A stretch of DNA of 12,503 bases, taken from contig NZ_CAMLRU010000068.1 in the NCBI RefSeq assembly GCF_946482535.1, positions 1 through 12,503 on the forward strand, in the 5' to 3' direction. The notes under the pieces are model-generated. The model made no database searches and was not told where the DNA came from. It saw only the letters and a list, made by a program, of their open reading frames with translations. This stretch comes from an uncultured Flavobacterium sp. GTDB lineage: Bacteria > Bacteroidota > Bacteroidia > Flavobacteriales > Flavobacteriaceae. Each line of letters starts with the position of its first letter. The first letter of the stretch is position 1. Made by a program: the position numbers and the translations under genes. Below are positions 6,887-12,503 of the stretch, piece by piece.

Positions 6887-8224
6887 TTAGAACTTCTCGC
6901 CGTGTTGTGACAAATCCAGTCCCATGTTTTCGGATTCTTCGGAAACGCGGATTGGGATCATGATGTTGGTTAGTTTGAATAACCCATAAGCACCGCCGAA
7001 CGTTACTATTGAAACCAATACCAAAGCCATCATGTGATGTCCGAAAACGCCCCAGCCGCCATAGAGTAAACTGGCGTTTTCCCCTTTGGCAAAGATAGCC
7101 GTTAGAATCATCCCCATGATACCGCCTACGCCGTGACAGGCAAAAACATCTAAAGTATCGTCTATTTGTTTTAGTTTTTTCCAGTAGACCATTTTGTTGG
7201 AGACTATGGCGCCTATGAATCCGAAGAAAATACTTTGCGGGATGGTGACATAACCCGCCGATGGTGTGATTACTACCAGTCCGACCACTGCGCCTATACA
7301 AGCGCCTAGGGCCGATACTTTTCGGCCGTTCATTCTATCAAAAAAGACCCAAGTGAGCATGGCCGATGCCGAGCAAATGGTGGTGGTAGCAAAAGCCATT
7401 GCTGCCGTAGCATTAGCCGCTAAAGCTGAACCGGCATTAAAACCGAACCAGCCGAACCAAAGCATTCCGGTGCCTAATAATACGAACGGAATGTTAGTAG
7501 GGATATGCTCGCTGTTTTTTCTTTTGCCTAAAACTAAAACACCAGCCAAAGCCGCAAAACCCGCGCTCATGTGAACGACCGTTCCACCTGCAAAGTCCTT
7601 TACGCCGAAGTAGCTTCCCAAGAGACCGTTTGGGTGCCAAATCATGTGGCATAAAGGCGCGTAGATACAAACAGTGAACAAACAAATAAAGAGCAAAAAG
7701 GAGATGAAGCGGATACGTTCCGCGAGGGCGCCGGTAATGATGGCCGGTGTTATGACTGCAAATTTCATTTGGAACAAGGCAAACAAAATAAAAGGAATGG
7801 AAGAAGCCATGGTTTTGTGCGGGTGCATTTCGACATAACTAAAGAAGGCAAAGTCAAAAGGATTGCCAATAATACCATAGTGAATGCCATTGATGGTTGG
7901 GCCAATCGGAGCGCCAAATGAAAGCGAAAAACCAACGGTAACCCAAAGCAAACTCACCACACCAAGACAGATAAAGCTTTTGAGCATAGTAGAAATCACA
8001 TTCTTTTTACCTACCATACCACCGTAAAAGAAAGACAAGCCGGGCGTCATGAGCAACACCAAACAAGAAGCCGTAAGCAGCCAAGCCACATCGGCGAAGT
8101 TGATGGTGTCTATAGGATTGAATGCCTCGTGGTGATCGGCTAGTTTTTCGGGCCAAAACAAACCGGCTAAGGCTACTGCAGTAACCGTCAGAAAGGAAAA
8201 AATCCAGCGCTTTTCTATCTTCAT
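6887..8224 (-). CDS. amt: Ammonium transporter, Amt/MEP/Rh family
   Basis: 445 residues, the usual length for bacterial AmtB/Amt proteins. Imports ammonium across the inner membrane. The first ~25 residues (MKIEKRWIFSFLTVTAVALAG) resemble the signal-like leader of this family and are followed by about 11 membrane spans. Family marks: FADVAWLLTASCLVLLMTPG at 43-62, GLSFFYGGMV, TGALAERIRF at 164-173, DFAGGTVVHMSAG with pore His218, and CHGVGGIMGM with pore His364, the twin histidines of the conduction path. The tail IRVSEESENMGLDLSQHGE is the conserved cytoplasmic C-terminus that contacts PII proteins. No glnK/glnB gene is adjacent inside the window, although such linkage is common. An inverted repeat nine bases upstream of the ATG may take part in regulation. 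Confidence 0.96.
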   Translation of the reverse strand: MKIEKRWIFSFLTVTAVALAGLFWPEKLADHHEAFNPIDTINFADVAWLLTASCLVLLMTPGLSFFYGGMVGKKNVISTMLKSFICLGVVSLLWVTVGFSLSFGAPIGPTINGIHYGIIGNPFDFAFFSYVEMHPHKTMASSIPFILFALFQMKFAVITPAIITGALAERIRFISFLLFICLFTVCIYAPLCHMIWHPNGLLGSYFGVKDFAGGTVVHMSAGFAALAGVLVLGKRKNSEHIPTNIPFVLLGTGMLWFGWFGFNAGSALAANATAAMAFATTTICSASAMLTWVFFDRMNGRKVSALGACIGAVVGLVVITPSAGYVTIPQSIFFGFIGAIVSNKMVYWKKLKQIDDTLDVFACHGVGGIMGMILTAIFAKGENASLLYGGWGVFGHHMMALVLVSIVTFGGAYGLFKLTNIMIPIRVSEESENMGLDLSQHGEKF

Positions 8225-8232
8225 TTTTATTA

Positions 8233-8253
8233 TACCCTTTAAAATTTAGGGTA
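8233..8253. promoter_or_regulatory. Inverted repeat directly upstream of amt
   Basis: TACCCT (8233-8238) and AGGGTA (8248-8253) form a perfect 6+6 inverted repeat with a 9-base AT-only spacer, 9-29 bases before the amt ATG. Two more related half sites lie farther upstream: AGGGGT near 8301 and ACCCTA near 8341, themselves the core of a longer inverted repeat. The placement fits an operator or a leader hairpin for nitrogen-dependent control; the factor is unknown. Confidence 0.4.
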
Positions 8254-8584
8254 AAAGTAAAAAACAATGATTAAATATTGAAATCAACATCACTAAAAAT
8301 AGGGGTTATGTTTTATTTTTACAATTCTGATAATATTTAAACCCTATTATTAGAGAATCTTTGATAAACGCTGTTTTTTAGTCCCACATTTTAAAAGGAT
8401 GGCAGGAGTAGTTTGTAGGTTATGAAAGAGGCACTCATTTTACTGCACGGTTAAGGCCTCATTGGTCTAAAGAAAAAAGCCATTTAACTAAGTTGTAAAG
8501 CACTTGAGCGAATTTGTGTTGTAAGAAAGCGTTTATTGATTAAAATTGAACCAGCAAATCGATCTAAAGCCGGAATAGTCTTTC
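8254..8584. other. Gene-free stretch with imperfect inverted repeats
   Basis: No convincing gene on either strand. It contains AATAGGGGTT (8298-8307) facing AAACCCTATT (8339-8348), an inverted repeat with one extra G and a 31-base loop, and a short GAGGC/GCCTC pair at 8428-8460. AATCTTTG at 8356-8363 is one mismatch from a plus-strand -7 box and could start a transcript towards the doubtful frame at 8585. A further stop-free frame runs from about 8495 to 8663 (plus) without recognisable similarity. Confidence 0.5.
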
Positions 8585-8866
8585 ATGAAAAGAAGTGTTT
8601 ACACTACGAGATTAGATATTGGGATTCCAAGCTTTGGGGAAAATATGTTGCCTACCGGCAGTAGTGTTATGAGTATTGCTTGTAATATCATTCCATTTAA
8701 TCTTAGTGAGTTGATTAATGGAATGCACTACTCGGAAAAAGAATGCTTTAGTGCTTTGAACACCAACCAAGTAAAACCAGATACCACAATTGATTTCCTG
8801 ACCTTATTGATTAACTCCTCCAAAAGTCATACCTGTTTTGGAGGAGGTAAGGTCGCTATCCTGTAG
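8585..8866 (+). CDS. Doubtful 93-residue reading frame
   Basis: ATG to TAG with no recognised domain, signal peptide or membrane span (MKRSVYTTRLDIGIPSFGEN ... FGGGKVAIL). Three cysteines (33, 54, 83) and an ordinary residue mix do not decide the matter. For: it is the only sizeable frame in this gap, and a strong plus-strand terminator follows 76 bases downstream at 8942. Against: two strong inverted repeats lie inside it (8689-8725 and 8815-8846), a second overlapping frame is open for its first quarter, and no promoter matches well. It may be a fast-evolving small gene, a relic, or part of a structured RNA. Confidence 0.25.
   Translation: MKRSVYTTRLDIGIPSFGENMLPTGSSVMSIACNIIPFNLSELINGMHYSEKECFSALNTNQVKPDTTIDFLTLLINSSKSHTCFGGGKVAIL
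8689..8725. repeat. Inverted repeat, 13 bp with one bulge
   Basis: CATTCCATTTAATC (8689-8702) pairs with GATTAATGGAATG (8713-8725) except for one bulged T, around a 10-base loop. It lies inside the doubtful 93-residue frame. Confidence 0.75.
8815..8846. repeat. Perfect 11-bp inverted repeat
   Basis: CTCCTCCAAAA (8815-8825) and TTTTGGAGGAG (8836-8846) pair perfectly around a 10-base loop. It lies at the end of the doubtful 93-residue frame; a T-run follows only 20 bases later at 8867, so it is not a standard terminator. Confidence 0.8.
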
Positions 8867-8941
8867 TTTTTTGGCTTAAATAAGACATCACATAACCTGT
8901 GAAGTGCGAGTAATAATAAGTAATGTGATTTTTTTAGTTAG

Positions 8942-8982
8942 GTCCCCGCTGAGATTTTGGGCGAAGCGGGGACTATTTTTTT
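8942..8982 (+). terminator. Strong plus-strand intrinsic terminator
   Basis: GTCCCCGCT (8942-8950) pairs perfectly with AGCGGGGAC (8965-8973) around a 14-base loop and is followed by TATTTTTTT. The U-tract exists only in the plus direction; on the minus strand the stem is followed by an A-rich run. It overlaps the stop codon of the convergent minus-strand gene at 8973. A weaker stem, ATCACAT/ATGTGAT (8887-8929) with seven T after it, lies just before. Both imply plus-strand transcription arriving from the 8300-8900 region. Confidence 0.75.
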
Positions 8983-9917
8983 GCGGTCATTTTTTGTAAT
9001 TCTTTTAAGTCACTTGCCTTGAAGTTGGCGGGTGAACTGCTATAGTCCGAATAGATGATTTCTCCGGTAAGGGCGTTGGTTACGGTTACGAATTTTTCAT
9101 TTGGTGTTTTGATGAATAACAAATAGTAAAACGGCGTGGTGCTGTTGGTAATTTTGTCATTGAGTTCGGCTATGGGTAAGAGTTTGTAGGATAGCGAAAC
9201 CCCCTCAAATATTTCTTTATCGGTGTATTTTTTGCTTTCATCGTCGGCGTTCTTGGAGAACTTTACCATTACATAATCGGGGATGAATAGTGTGGAGGTG
9301 CTCATTTTGGTGAGTTCTTCCGGGTTGGCGATTTCTGTTTTGGCAGTCCATTCTTTGCCACTGTTTAACAAGCTACAAAGGTTTTGAACATAATTGCTTA
9401 ACACGCCTGTGCCCCAGTTTTTGAAATGACCGGCGGCATCATAATCTATTTTGTAGAGGGCGCTTGGGTTGTTTTGGGCATAGAAATCGGCGAAGAGTTC
9501 TATGGTTGCAATGGAGATTTTATCGGCTTGGTTGAAGTGTCTTCTTTTCTTGGGGTCGTAAGTGTATTTGCCGTTGGTGGTCCAGAGTTCTAAATAGATG
9601 CGGGTTTCGGTGGAAGCCAAGGTGCTGTTAGACGTAGTCATATTGGCCCCAATGGTCACGAAGCTGTTATTGGGTGCGATGTTTTTCTCTACGTCGGTGT
9701 ATTTGATGCATTCTACTTTGGATAATGTCCATGCTTTTTTGATTGCTGCTACATAAGCTTCTGCTGCCGGGGAAGCCGAATCTTTCATGGCGAAGTAAGT
9801 GGTGCCTTGTTTGATTTTGGCTACTTCGGCGGTGTTGGTGATGGTGATTTGGGCGAAGCTGAATAGCGGTAGTAAGGCTATGGCTGTTAGGATTATGAGG
9901 GTGTGTTTTGTTTTCAT
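8973..9917 (-). CDS. Secreted protein of unknown function
   Basis: 314 residues. MKTKHTLIILTAIALLPLFS with the following FAQ is a clear signal peptide; cleavage after Ala22 or Gln23 is likely, so the product is periplasmic or outer-membrane associated. No lipobox, beta-barrel pattern or T9SS sorting domain is seen. The mature part looks like an alpha/beta globular protein: YFAMKDSASPAAEAYVAAIKK near the start, ETRIYLELWTTNGKYTYDP in the middle, and FYYLLFIKTPNEKFVTVTNA with LTGEIIYSDYSSSPANFKAS near the end, the last part resembling the conserved ends of other uncharacterised Bacteroidota secreted proteins. The start is the first ATG with the signal peptide directly after it. It is divergent from the LamG gene and separated by a palindromic repeat element; no operon partner. 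Confidence 0.85.
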   Translation of the reverse strand: MKTKHTLIILTAIALLPLFSFAQITITNTAEVAKIKQGTTYFAMKDSASPAAEAYVAAIKKAWTLSKVECIKYTDVEKNIAPNNSFVTIGANMTTSNSTLASTETRIYLELWTTNGKYTYDPKKRRHFNQADKISIATIELFADFYAQNNPSALYKIDYDAAGHFKNWGTGVLSNYVQNLCSLLNSGKEWTAKTEIANPEELTKMSTSTLFIPDYVMVKFSKNADDESKKYTDKEIFEGVSLSYKLLPIAELNDKITNSTTPFYYLLFIKTPNEKFVTVTNALTGEIIYSDYSSSPANFKASDLKELQKMTAKK

Positions 9918-9966
9918 GTGGGTAGGGTTAGTGAGGTAAAGTTAAGGAAATTTCTTTTTGGGTTGA

Positions 9967-10019
9967 AAGCACGGATTCCTTCGGCAGTCGCTTCGCTCGT
10001 GTGTAAATCCGCGCTATCG
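9967..10019 (+). repeat. 53-bp palindromic dispersed element, copy 1
   Basis: Identical over 53 bases to 12139-12191 and in the same orientation. The ends form an inverted repeat: AGCACGGATT against AATCCGCGCT, nine of ten pairs, with a 28-base GC-richer loop (CCTTCGGCAGTCGCTTCGCT and on). It is noncoding, lying between the divergent secreted-protein and LamG genes, and is followed by ATTTTTTT. Size, symmetry and repetition fit a REP-like element. Confidence 0.85.
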
Positions 10020-10056
10020 ATTTTTTTAACAATTTTTATGTAGAATGATGTGTTAT

Positions 10057-10089
10057 TTTGCTAATTTGTTTAGAATAATTGTATTTTTG
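10057..10089 (+). promoter_or_regulatory. Bacteroidota-type promoter of the LamG gene
   Basis: TTTG at 10057-10060 (-33) and TATTTTTG at 10082-10089 (-7, exact TAnnTTTG) are separated by 21 bases. The predicted transcript start near 10096 leaves a leader of about 25 bases before the ATG at 10120. It is the best-formed promoter in the window. Confidence 0.65.
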
Positions 10090-10119
10090 GCTTGTATTAA
10101 CTACTAAATCTTCTTGCTT

Positions 10120-11064
10120 ATGCGACTAAAAAAATACTTTACCTTTTTCCTGCTTTTCGGAACTTTTATCTCTTTTGCTCAGCCACCTGCTTATGTACCA
10201 ACCACAGGATTGCTCGCTTGGTGGGCAATGGAAAACACCAATGACGCCACAACTAACGGAAATAACTTAACGGCTTTCAATATGTCGGCTACAACCGATC
10301 GATTTGGGACAGCCAATGCCGCTTACAGTTTTAATGGTAGCACCAGTTATTTGACCCGTACAAGTATTGGCCATACCTTTACACAAGCCGGGAGTTTTTC
10401 GGTTTCTATTTGGATAAAAAAGGCAAGCAATGCTACCGGTAATGTGGCCATTATGAACGGAACTACTGCCAGTTTGAATTTTATATGGCTTGTTCAATGT
10501 GATGCCACCAAAGCTATTTTTGGCACCAACAAACAACAGTCGGCTTGGTTTTGGACCAATGCTACCACTAATTATGTGGTTAACGAATGGGAGCATTATG
10601 TAGGCGTTTATACTGCCAACACAATGACCTTTTACAGAAACGGTGTTTTGCAAGGAACCACCACCAACACCCATACCAATGTGAGCCAAGCTGATTTACC
10701 TATTTGGATTGGTCGTGGTGTTTCCGGGAATTACTTTAATGGCAGTTTGGATGATATAGGCGTTTGGAACCGAGCTTTAACGCCTAATGAAGTAGCGATT
10801 TTGTATCAAAGTTCATTGTCGGGGGACTCATTTTCTGCTTCTTCTATTCAACTGTATCCCAATCCGGCAAGTGATTTTCTTCAATTGGAAGTGGATTCTC
10901 AAAACATTGGAACAGCCTATCAGATTTTTGATGATTTAGGCAGAATCGTAGCTACCGGCAAGATGGTTGACACCACTACTGAAATTTCGGTTTCCTCTTT
11001 AAAAACCGGAATGTATTTTGTTAAAATTGGTGAGCAGAAGCCGCTAAAATTTATTAAGAACTAA
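10120..11064 (+). CDS. Secreted LamG (concanavalin A-like) protein with T9SS sorting domain
   Basis: 314 residues. MRLKKYFTFFLLFGTFISFA is a signal peptide with cleavage around residue 20-21. Residues about 28-225 form one LamG/concanavalin-A-like jelly roll: GLLAWWAMENTNDATTNGN, then AYSFNGSTSYLT, GSFSVSIWIKK, EWEHYVGVYTANTMTFYRNG and the closing FNGSLDDIGVWNRALTPNEV typical of LamG-like domains. From residue 243 (IQLYPNPASDFLQLEV) to the end is a type A T9SS C-terminal domain with GMYFVKIG near the end, so it is exported through the outer membrane and released or attached to the cell surface. The domain may bind glycan, but no enzyme domain is present; adhesin is possible. The ATG at 10120 is preferred over an upstream in-frame TTG at 10114. 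Own promoter and terminator. Confidence 0.92.
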   Translation: MRLKKYFTFFLLFGTFISFAQPPAYVPTTGLLAWWAMENTNDATTNGNNLTAFNMSATTDRFGTANAAYSFNGSTSYLTRTSIGHTFTQAGSFSVSIWIKKASNATGNVAIMNGTTASLNFIWLVQCDATKAIFGTNKQQSAWFWTNATTNYVVNEWEHYVGVYTANTMTFYRNGVLQGTTTNTHTNVSQADLPIWIGRGVSGNYFNGSLDDIGVWNRALTPNEVAILYQSSLSGDSFSASSIQLYPNPASDFLQLEVDSQNIGTAYQIFDDLGRIVATGKMVDTTTEISVSSLKTGMYFVKIGEQKPLKFIKN

Positions 11065-11087
11065 TTATTGGTTTTAAAAAATTGATT

Positions 11088-11143
11088 TTCCCATTGTTGC
11101 AAAATCCTCACTGGTTTGAGGTTTTGTAATGATGGGAATTTTT
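11088..11143 (+). terminator. Long intrinsic terminator of the LamG gene
   Basis: The arms TTCCCATTGTTGCAAAA (from 11088) and TTTTGTAATGATGGGAA (to 11138) pair along their whole length if three G-U pairs are allowed, extended inwards by CCTCA against TGAGG with a slight offset. Five T (11139-11143) follow. It ends 23 bases after the LamG stop codon begins a short tail. Confidence 0.85.
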
Positions 11144-11213
11144 ATGTCCTATTGCCTCCTTTGTTATAAGAAATTCAAGTAGTTACTTGCTAAACAGTAT
11201 ATCATATTGGTTA

Positions 11214-11255
11214 GATAAGGGATAAGGGATAAGGGATAAGGGATAAGGGATAAGG
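11214..11255. repeat. Six tandem copies of the heptamer GATAAGG
   Basis: Six exact 7-bp units without interruption, 42 bp in all, then a partial unit TAAG. The unit is a rotation of the GGGATAA heptamer at 6857-6884. It is noncoding, with all purines except one T per unit on the plus strand. Confidence 0.95.
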
Positions 11256-11297
11256 TAAGAGAGGTATGGGTTTGGTATAAGGTATGTATGACGTTAC

Positions 11298-11330
11298 TAC
11301 GCTATATATACGCTATATATACGCTATAAA
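11298..11330. repeat. Three 11-bp direct repeats, TACGCTATATA
   Basis: Two exact copies (11298-11308, 11309-11319) and a third with one change (TACGCTATAAA, 11320-11330). The spacing of one helical turn puts each unit on the same DNA face. The block ends 60 bases before the ATG at 11391, a place suited to cooperative regulator binding, though it could be simple slippage. Confidence 0.9.
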
Positions 11331-11390
11331 TAGGCAATAAATTAGACTTATTATCGTTATACTGTAAGAGGAACACTAAGGGATTGTTTT

Positions 11391-12137
11391 ATGGCAGAGC
11401 AGAAAGGATTGATAAAACTTACGGGTACTGTAGGGGAATTTAATTTTTACTTTAGGAAAGGGAAGGCGGTGGTTCGCAAAGCGGGTGGTGGTTTTAGTAG
11501 TGAAAAAGTTAAGCACAGCCCTGCTATGGTTAGGACTCGGGAGAATAGTAAGGAGTTTGGCCATGTGTCAAAATTTAAGAGACTGTTTAGCATGGGGTTG
11601 TTTCCTTTTTTGAGTGGGTTTACCGATTCTTCTTTGCATGGGCGGTTGATGTCGTTGTTGCAAACGATTAAGACTTTTGATACGGTTTCTGCCCGAGGGG
11701 AACGGTCGTTGGGGATTGCGCTTGCTACTGCTGAAGGGCAAAGGTTGTTGGAGCAGTTTGCTTTTACGGAAAAGCGCTTAGCACAAGTGTTACCCGGCAA
11801 AGTTGTTTTTGAACCCAATACGGCTACATTAAGCGTTAGTGATTTTACCACAGCCCAGATGCTTTTTCCTCACCAAGCTACCGTGGCTGAAGTGCTGTTT
11901 GGCGTGTTGCGTTTTGATACCGCTGCCATGGAAACGCAATTGTTTATGAGCCCAGCGGCAACATTACCCAAGAATACTACAATTGCCAATTTTGGCCTGA
12001 CGCCTACTACATCGGTTGAAGGCAATGGTGTTTTTATAGCTGTGGTAAGTGTGCGGTTTTATGAGGAAATGAATGGAGAGCGTTATTTTTTGAAGGATTT
12101 GGGGAGTCAGTGTGTTGAGGTGGTGGGGGTTTGGTGA
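11391..12137 (+). CDS. Protein of an unnamed Flavobacteriia family (KLTGTVGEFNFY motif)
   Basis: 248 residues, no signal peptide, no membrane span. The N-terminus is basic and carries the marks I associate with a recurrent flavobacterial family of hypothetical proteins: GLIKLTGTVGEFNFYFRKGK, then VRKAGGGFSSEKV, then PAMVRTRENSKEFGHVSKF. The middle is helical (residues 65-130) and the last third looks like beta strands. No function is known to me; family recognition is from memory of the motif and not checked. The ATG at 11391 follows GGATTGTTTT; AAGGG about 10 bases upstream is a weak Shine-Dalgarno. The gene is richer in G in its second half (TTGGGGA, TGGTGGGGGTTTGG) than its neighbours. It is preceded by two tandem-repeat blocks and followed, one base after the stop, by the 53-bp palindromic element. 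Confidence 0.75.
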   Translation: MAEQKGLIKLTGTVGEFNFYFRKGKAVVRKAGGGFSSEKVKHSPAMVRTRENSKEFGHVSKFKRLFSMGLFPFLSGFTDSSLHGRLMSLLQTIKTFDTVSARGERSLGIALATAEGQRLLEQFAFTEKRLAQVLPGKVVFEPNTATLSVSDFTTAQMLFPHQATVAEVLFGVLRFDTAAMETQLFMSPAATLPKNTTIANFGLTPTTSVEGNGVFIAVVSVRFYEEMNGERYFLKDLGSQCVEVVGVW

Positions 12138-12138
12138 T

Positions 12139-12191
12139 AAGCACGGATTCCTTCGGCAGTCGCTTCGCTCGTGTGTAAATCCGCGCTATCG
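12139..12191 (+). repeat. 53-bp palindromic dispersed element, copy 2
   Basis: Identical to 9967-10019 over the full 53 bases, same orientation, 2172 bp away. It begins one base after the TGA at 12137, so it forms the 3' end of the unnamed-family transcript and may act there as a terminator or RNA-stabilising hairpin. Confidence 0.85.
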
Positions 12192-12216
12192 GGTTTAAAT
12201 GACATTGACCATTTTT

Positions 12217-12503
12217 TTAATTCTCCGTTATATAATCATAAATATTGTCTTCAACTGGAGTATTCATAGAAAACACTACTTTAACTACTGAAACATCTTT
12301 TTTGTTTTTGCTATCTTTCATTGTAGTTTGCTCAAAATTATCATTTATAGGAGTCACATCACCCATATAGTAAAATTCATCACCTTCATCGTTACTCTTT
12401 TTAACAAACAACGGAAGTCTTATATTTTGGGTTTGCATTAATACAATTTCTCTACTTTTTAATGTTCTGTTAGATTTTGACATCCAAGCAAATTCATATT
12501 TGT
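12217..12503 (-). CDS. C-terminal DUF3427 domain of a DEAD/DEAH-type helicase (cut by right edge)
   Basis: The last 95 codons of a longer minus-strand gene; the frame is open to the edge, reading KYEFAWMSKSNRTLKSRE at its visible start, so the ATG at 12481-12483 is internal. W-x-S-x-N-R-T, then IRLPLFVKKS, then EFYYMGDVTPI and the end TPVEDNIYDYITEN follow the pattern of DUF3427, found at the C-terminus of SF2 helicases that often also carry a phospholipase-D-like nuclease domain. Such proteins are often in accessory or defence-type regions, but the diagnostic domains are outside the window. Assignment rests on this short tail, so it is moderately sure. The sequence is more AT-rich than the neighbouring genes, compatible with acquisition. 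Confidence 0.6.
   Translation of the reverse strand, partial: KYEFAWMSKSNRTLKSREIVLMQTQNIRLPLFVKKSNDEGDEFYYMGDVTPINDNFEQTTMKDSKNKKDVSVVKVVFSMNTPVEDNIYDYITEN

Larger units (their letters stand above)
11144..11390. other. Gene-free, repeat-rich spacer upstream of the unnamed-family gene
   Basis: Besides the heptamer array and the 11-bp repeats listed separately, it holds a perfect palindrome CAAGTA-GT-TACTTG at 11176-11189. No exact TAnnTTTG box is found before the ATG at 11391, so the promoter of the next gene is not identified. Confidence 0.6.

Noticed and set aside
6810..7301. 163-codon minus-strand frame overlapping amt
   Set aside because: Different frame of the amt coding strand; arginine- and histidine-rich shadow without domain.
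8495..8663. Stop-free plus-strand frame ending VAYRQ, possible gene relic
   Set aside because: No plausible start, no similarity recognised, and it overlaps another equally unsupported frame.
8815..8872. Perfect 11-bp stem as an intrinsic terminator
   Set aside because: The T-run begins 20 bases after the stem, too far for a standard intrinsic terminator.
11214..11255. CRISPR array
   Set aside because: Units are 7 bp with no spacers between them and no cas gene is present; it is a simple tandem repeat.
11447..11851. 134-codon minus-strand frame
   Set aside because: Antisense to the unnamed-family gene, whose motifs are recognisable on the plus strand.
9967..12191. Composite transposon or insertion sequence between the two 53-bp elements
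   Set aside because: No transposase is encoded between them and the elements are direct repeats; no target-site duplication is visible.

Overview
The window looks like a chromosomal stretch of a Flavobacterium-like member of the Bacteroidota. Grounds: L-threonine dehydrogenase of the SDR type known from Flavobacterium, a C-terminal type IX secretion (T9SS) sorting domain, a lipoprotein with a Cys-Ser-Asn-Asp-Asp-Asp start resembling the Bacteroidota surface-export signal, many secreted proteins whose signal peptides end in F-x-Q or F-A-Q, low GC, no consistent Shine-Dalgarno sequences, and several TAnnTTTG -7 promoter boxes typical of the phylum.

Left part (1-3200): the minus strand carries a lipoprotein gene followed three bases later by mfd (transcription-repair coupling factor), which starts at a TTG and runs off the left edge. 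Divergent from these is an SDR-type L-threonine 3-dehydrogenase gene. The divergent spacer holds a perfect -7 box for each direction and a 15-bp palindrome. A bidirectional terminator closes the dehydrogenase gene and the operon facing it.

Middle (3200-8230): a minus-strand two-gene operon encodes a membrane-anchored HMA-like protein lacking the metal-binding cysteines and a lipoprotein resembling group 1 truncated hemoglobin, an unusual pair. Next come a 35-residue single-span membrane peptide, a secreted NTF2/SnoaL-like protein (both minus), a plus-strand L,D-transpeptidase of the YcbB type, and a minus-strand ammonium transporter with an inverted repeat just upstream.

Right part (8230-12503): a gene-poor stretch (8225-8972) contains several good inverted repeats, one doubtful 93-residue reading frame and a strong plus-strand terminator. 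It is followed by a secreted protein of unknown function (minus), a LamG-T9SS secreted protein (plus), a repeat-rich spacer (six GATAAGG heptamers, three 11-bp units), a protein of an unnamed flavobacterial family (plus), and the C-terminal end of a DUF3427 helicase (minus, cut by the right edge). Two identical 53-bp palindromic elements bracket the LamG gene and the unnamed-family gene. No tRNA, rRNA, CRISPR array or complete insertion sequence is visible.

Most genes are housekeeping or envelope functions standing alone. The clearest candidates for something undescribed are the tethered globin/HMA-like pair, the repeat-bracketed segment 9967-12191, and the structured region 8225-8982.
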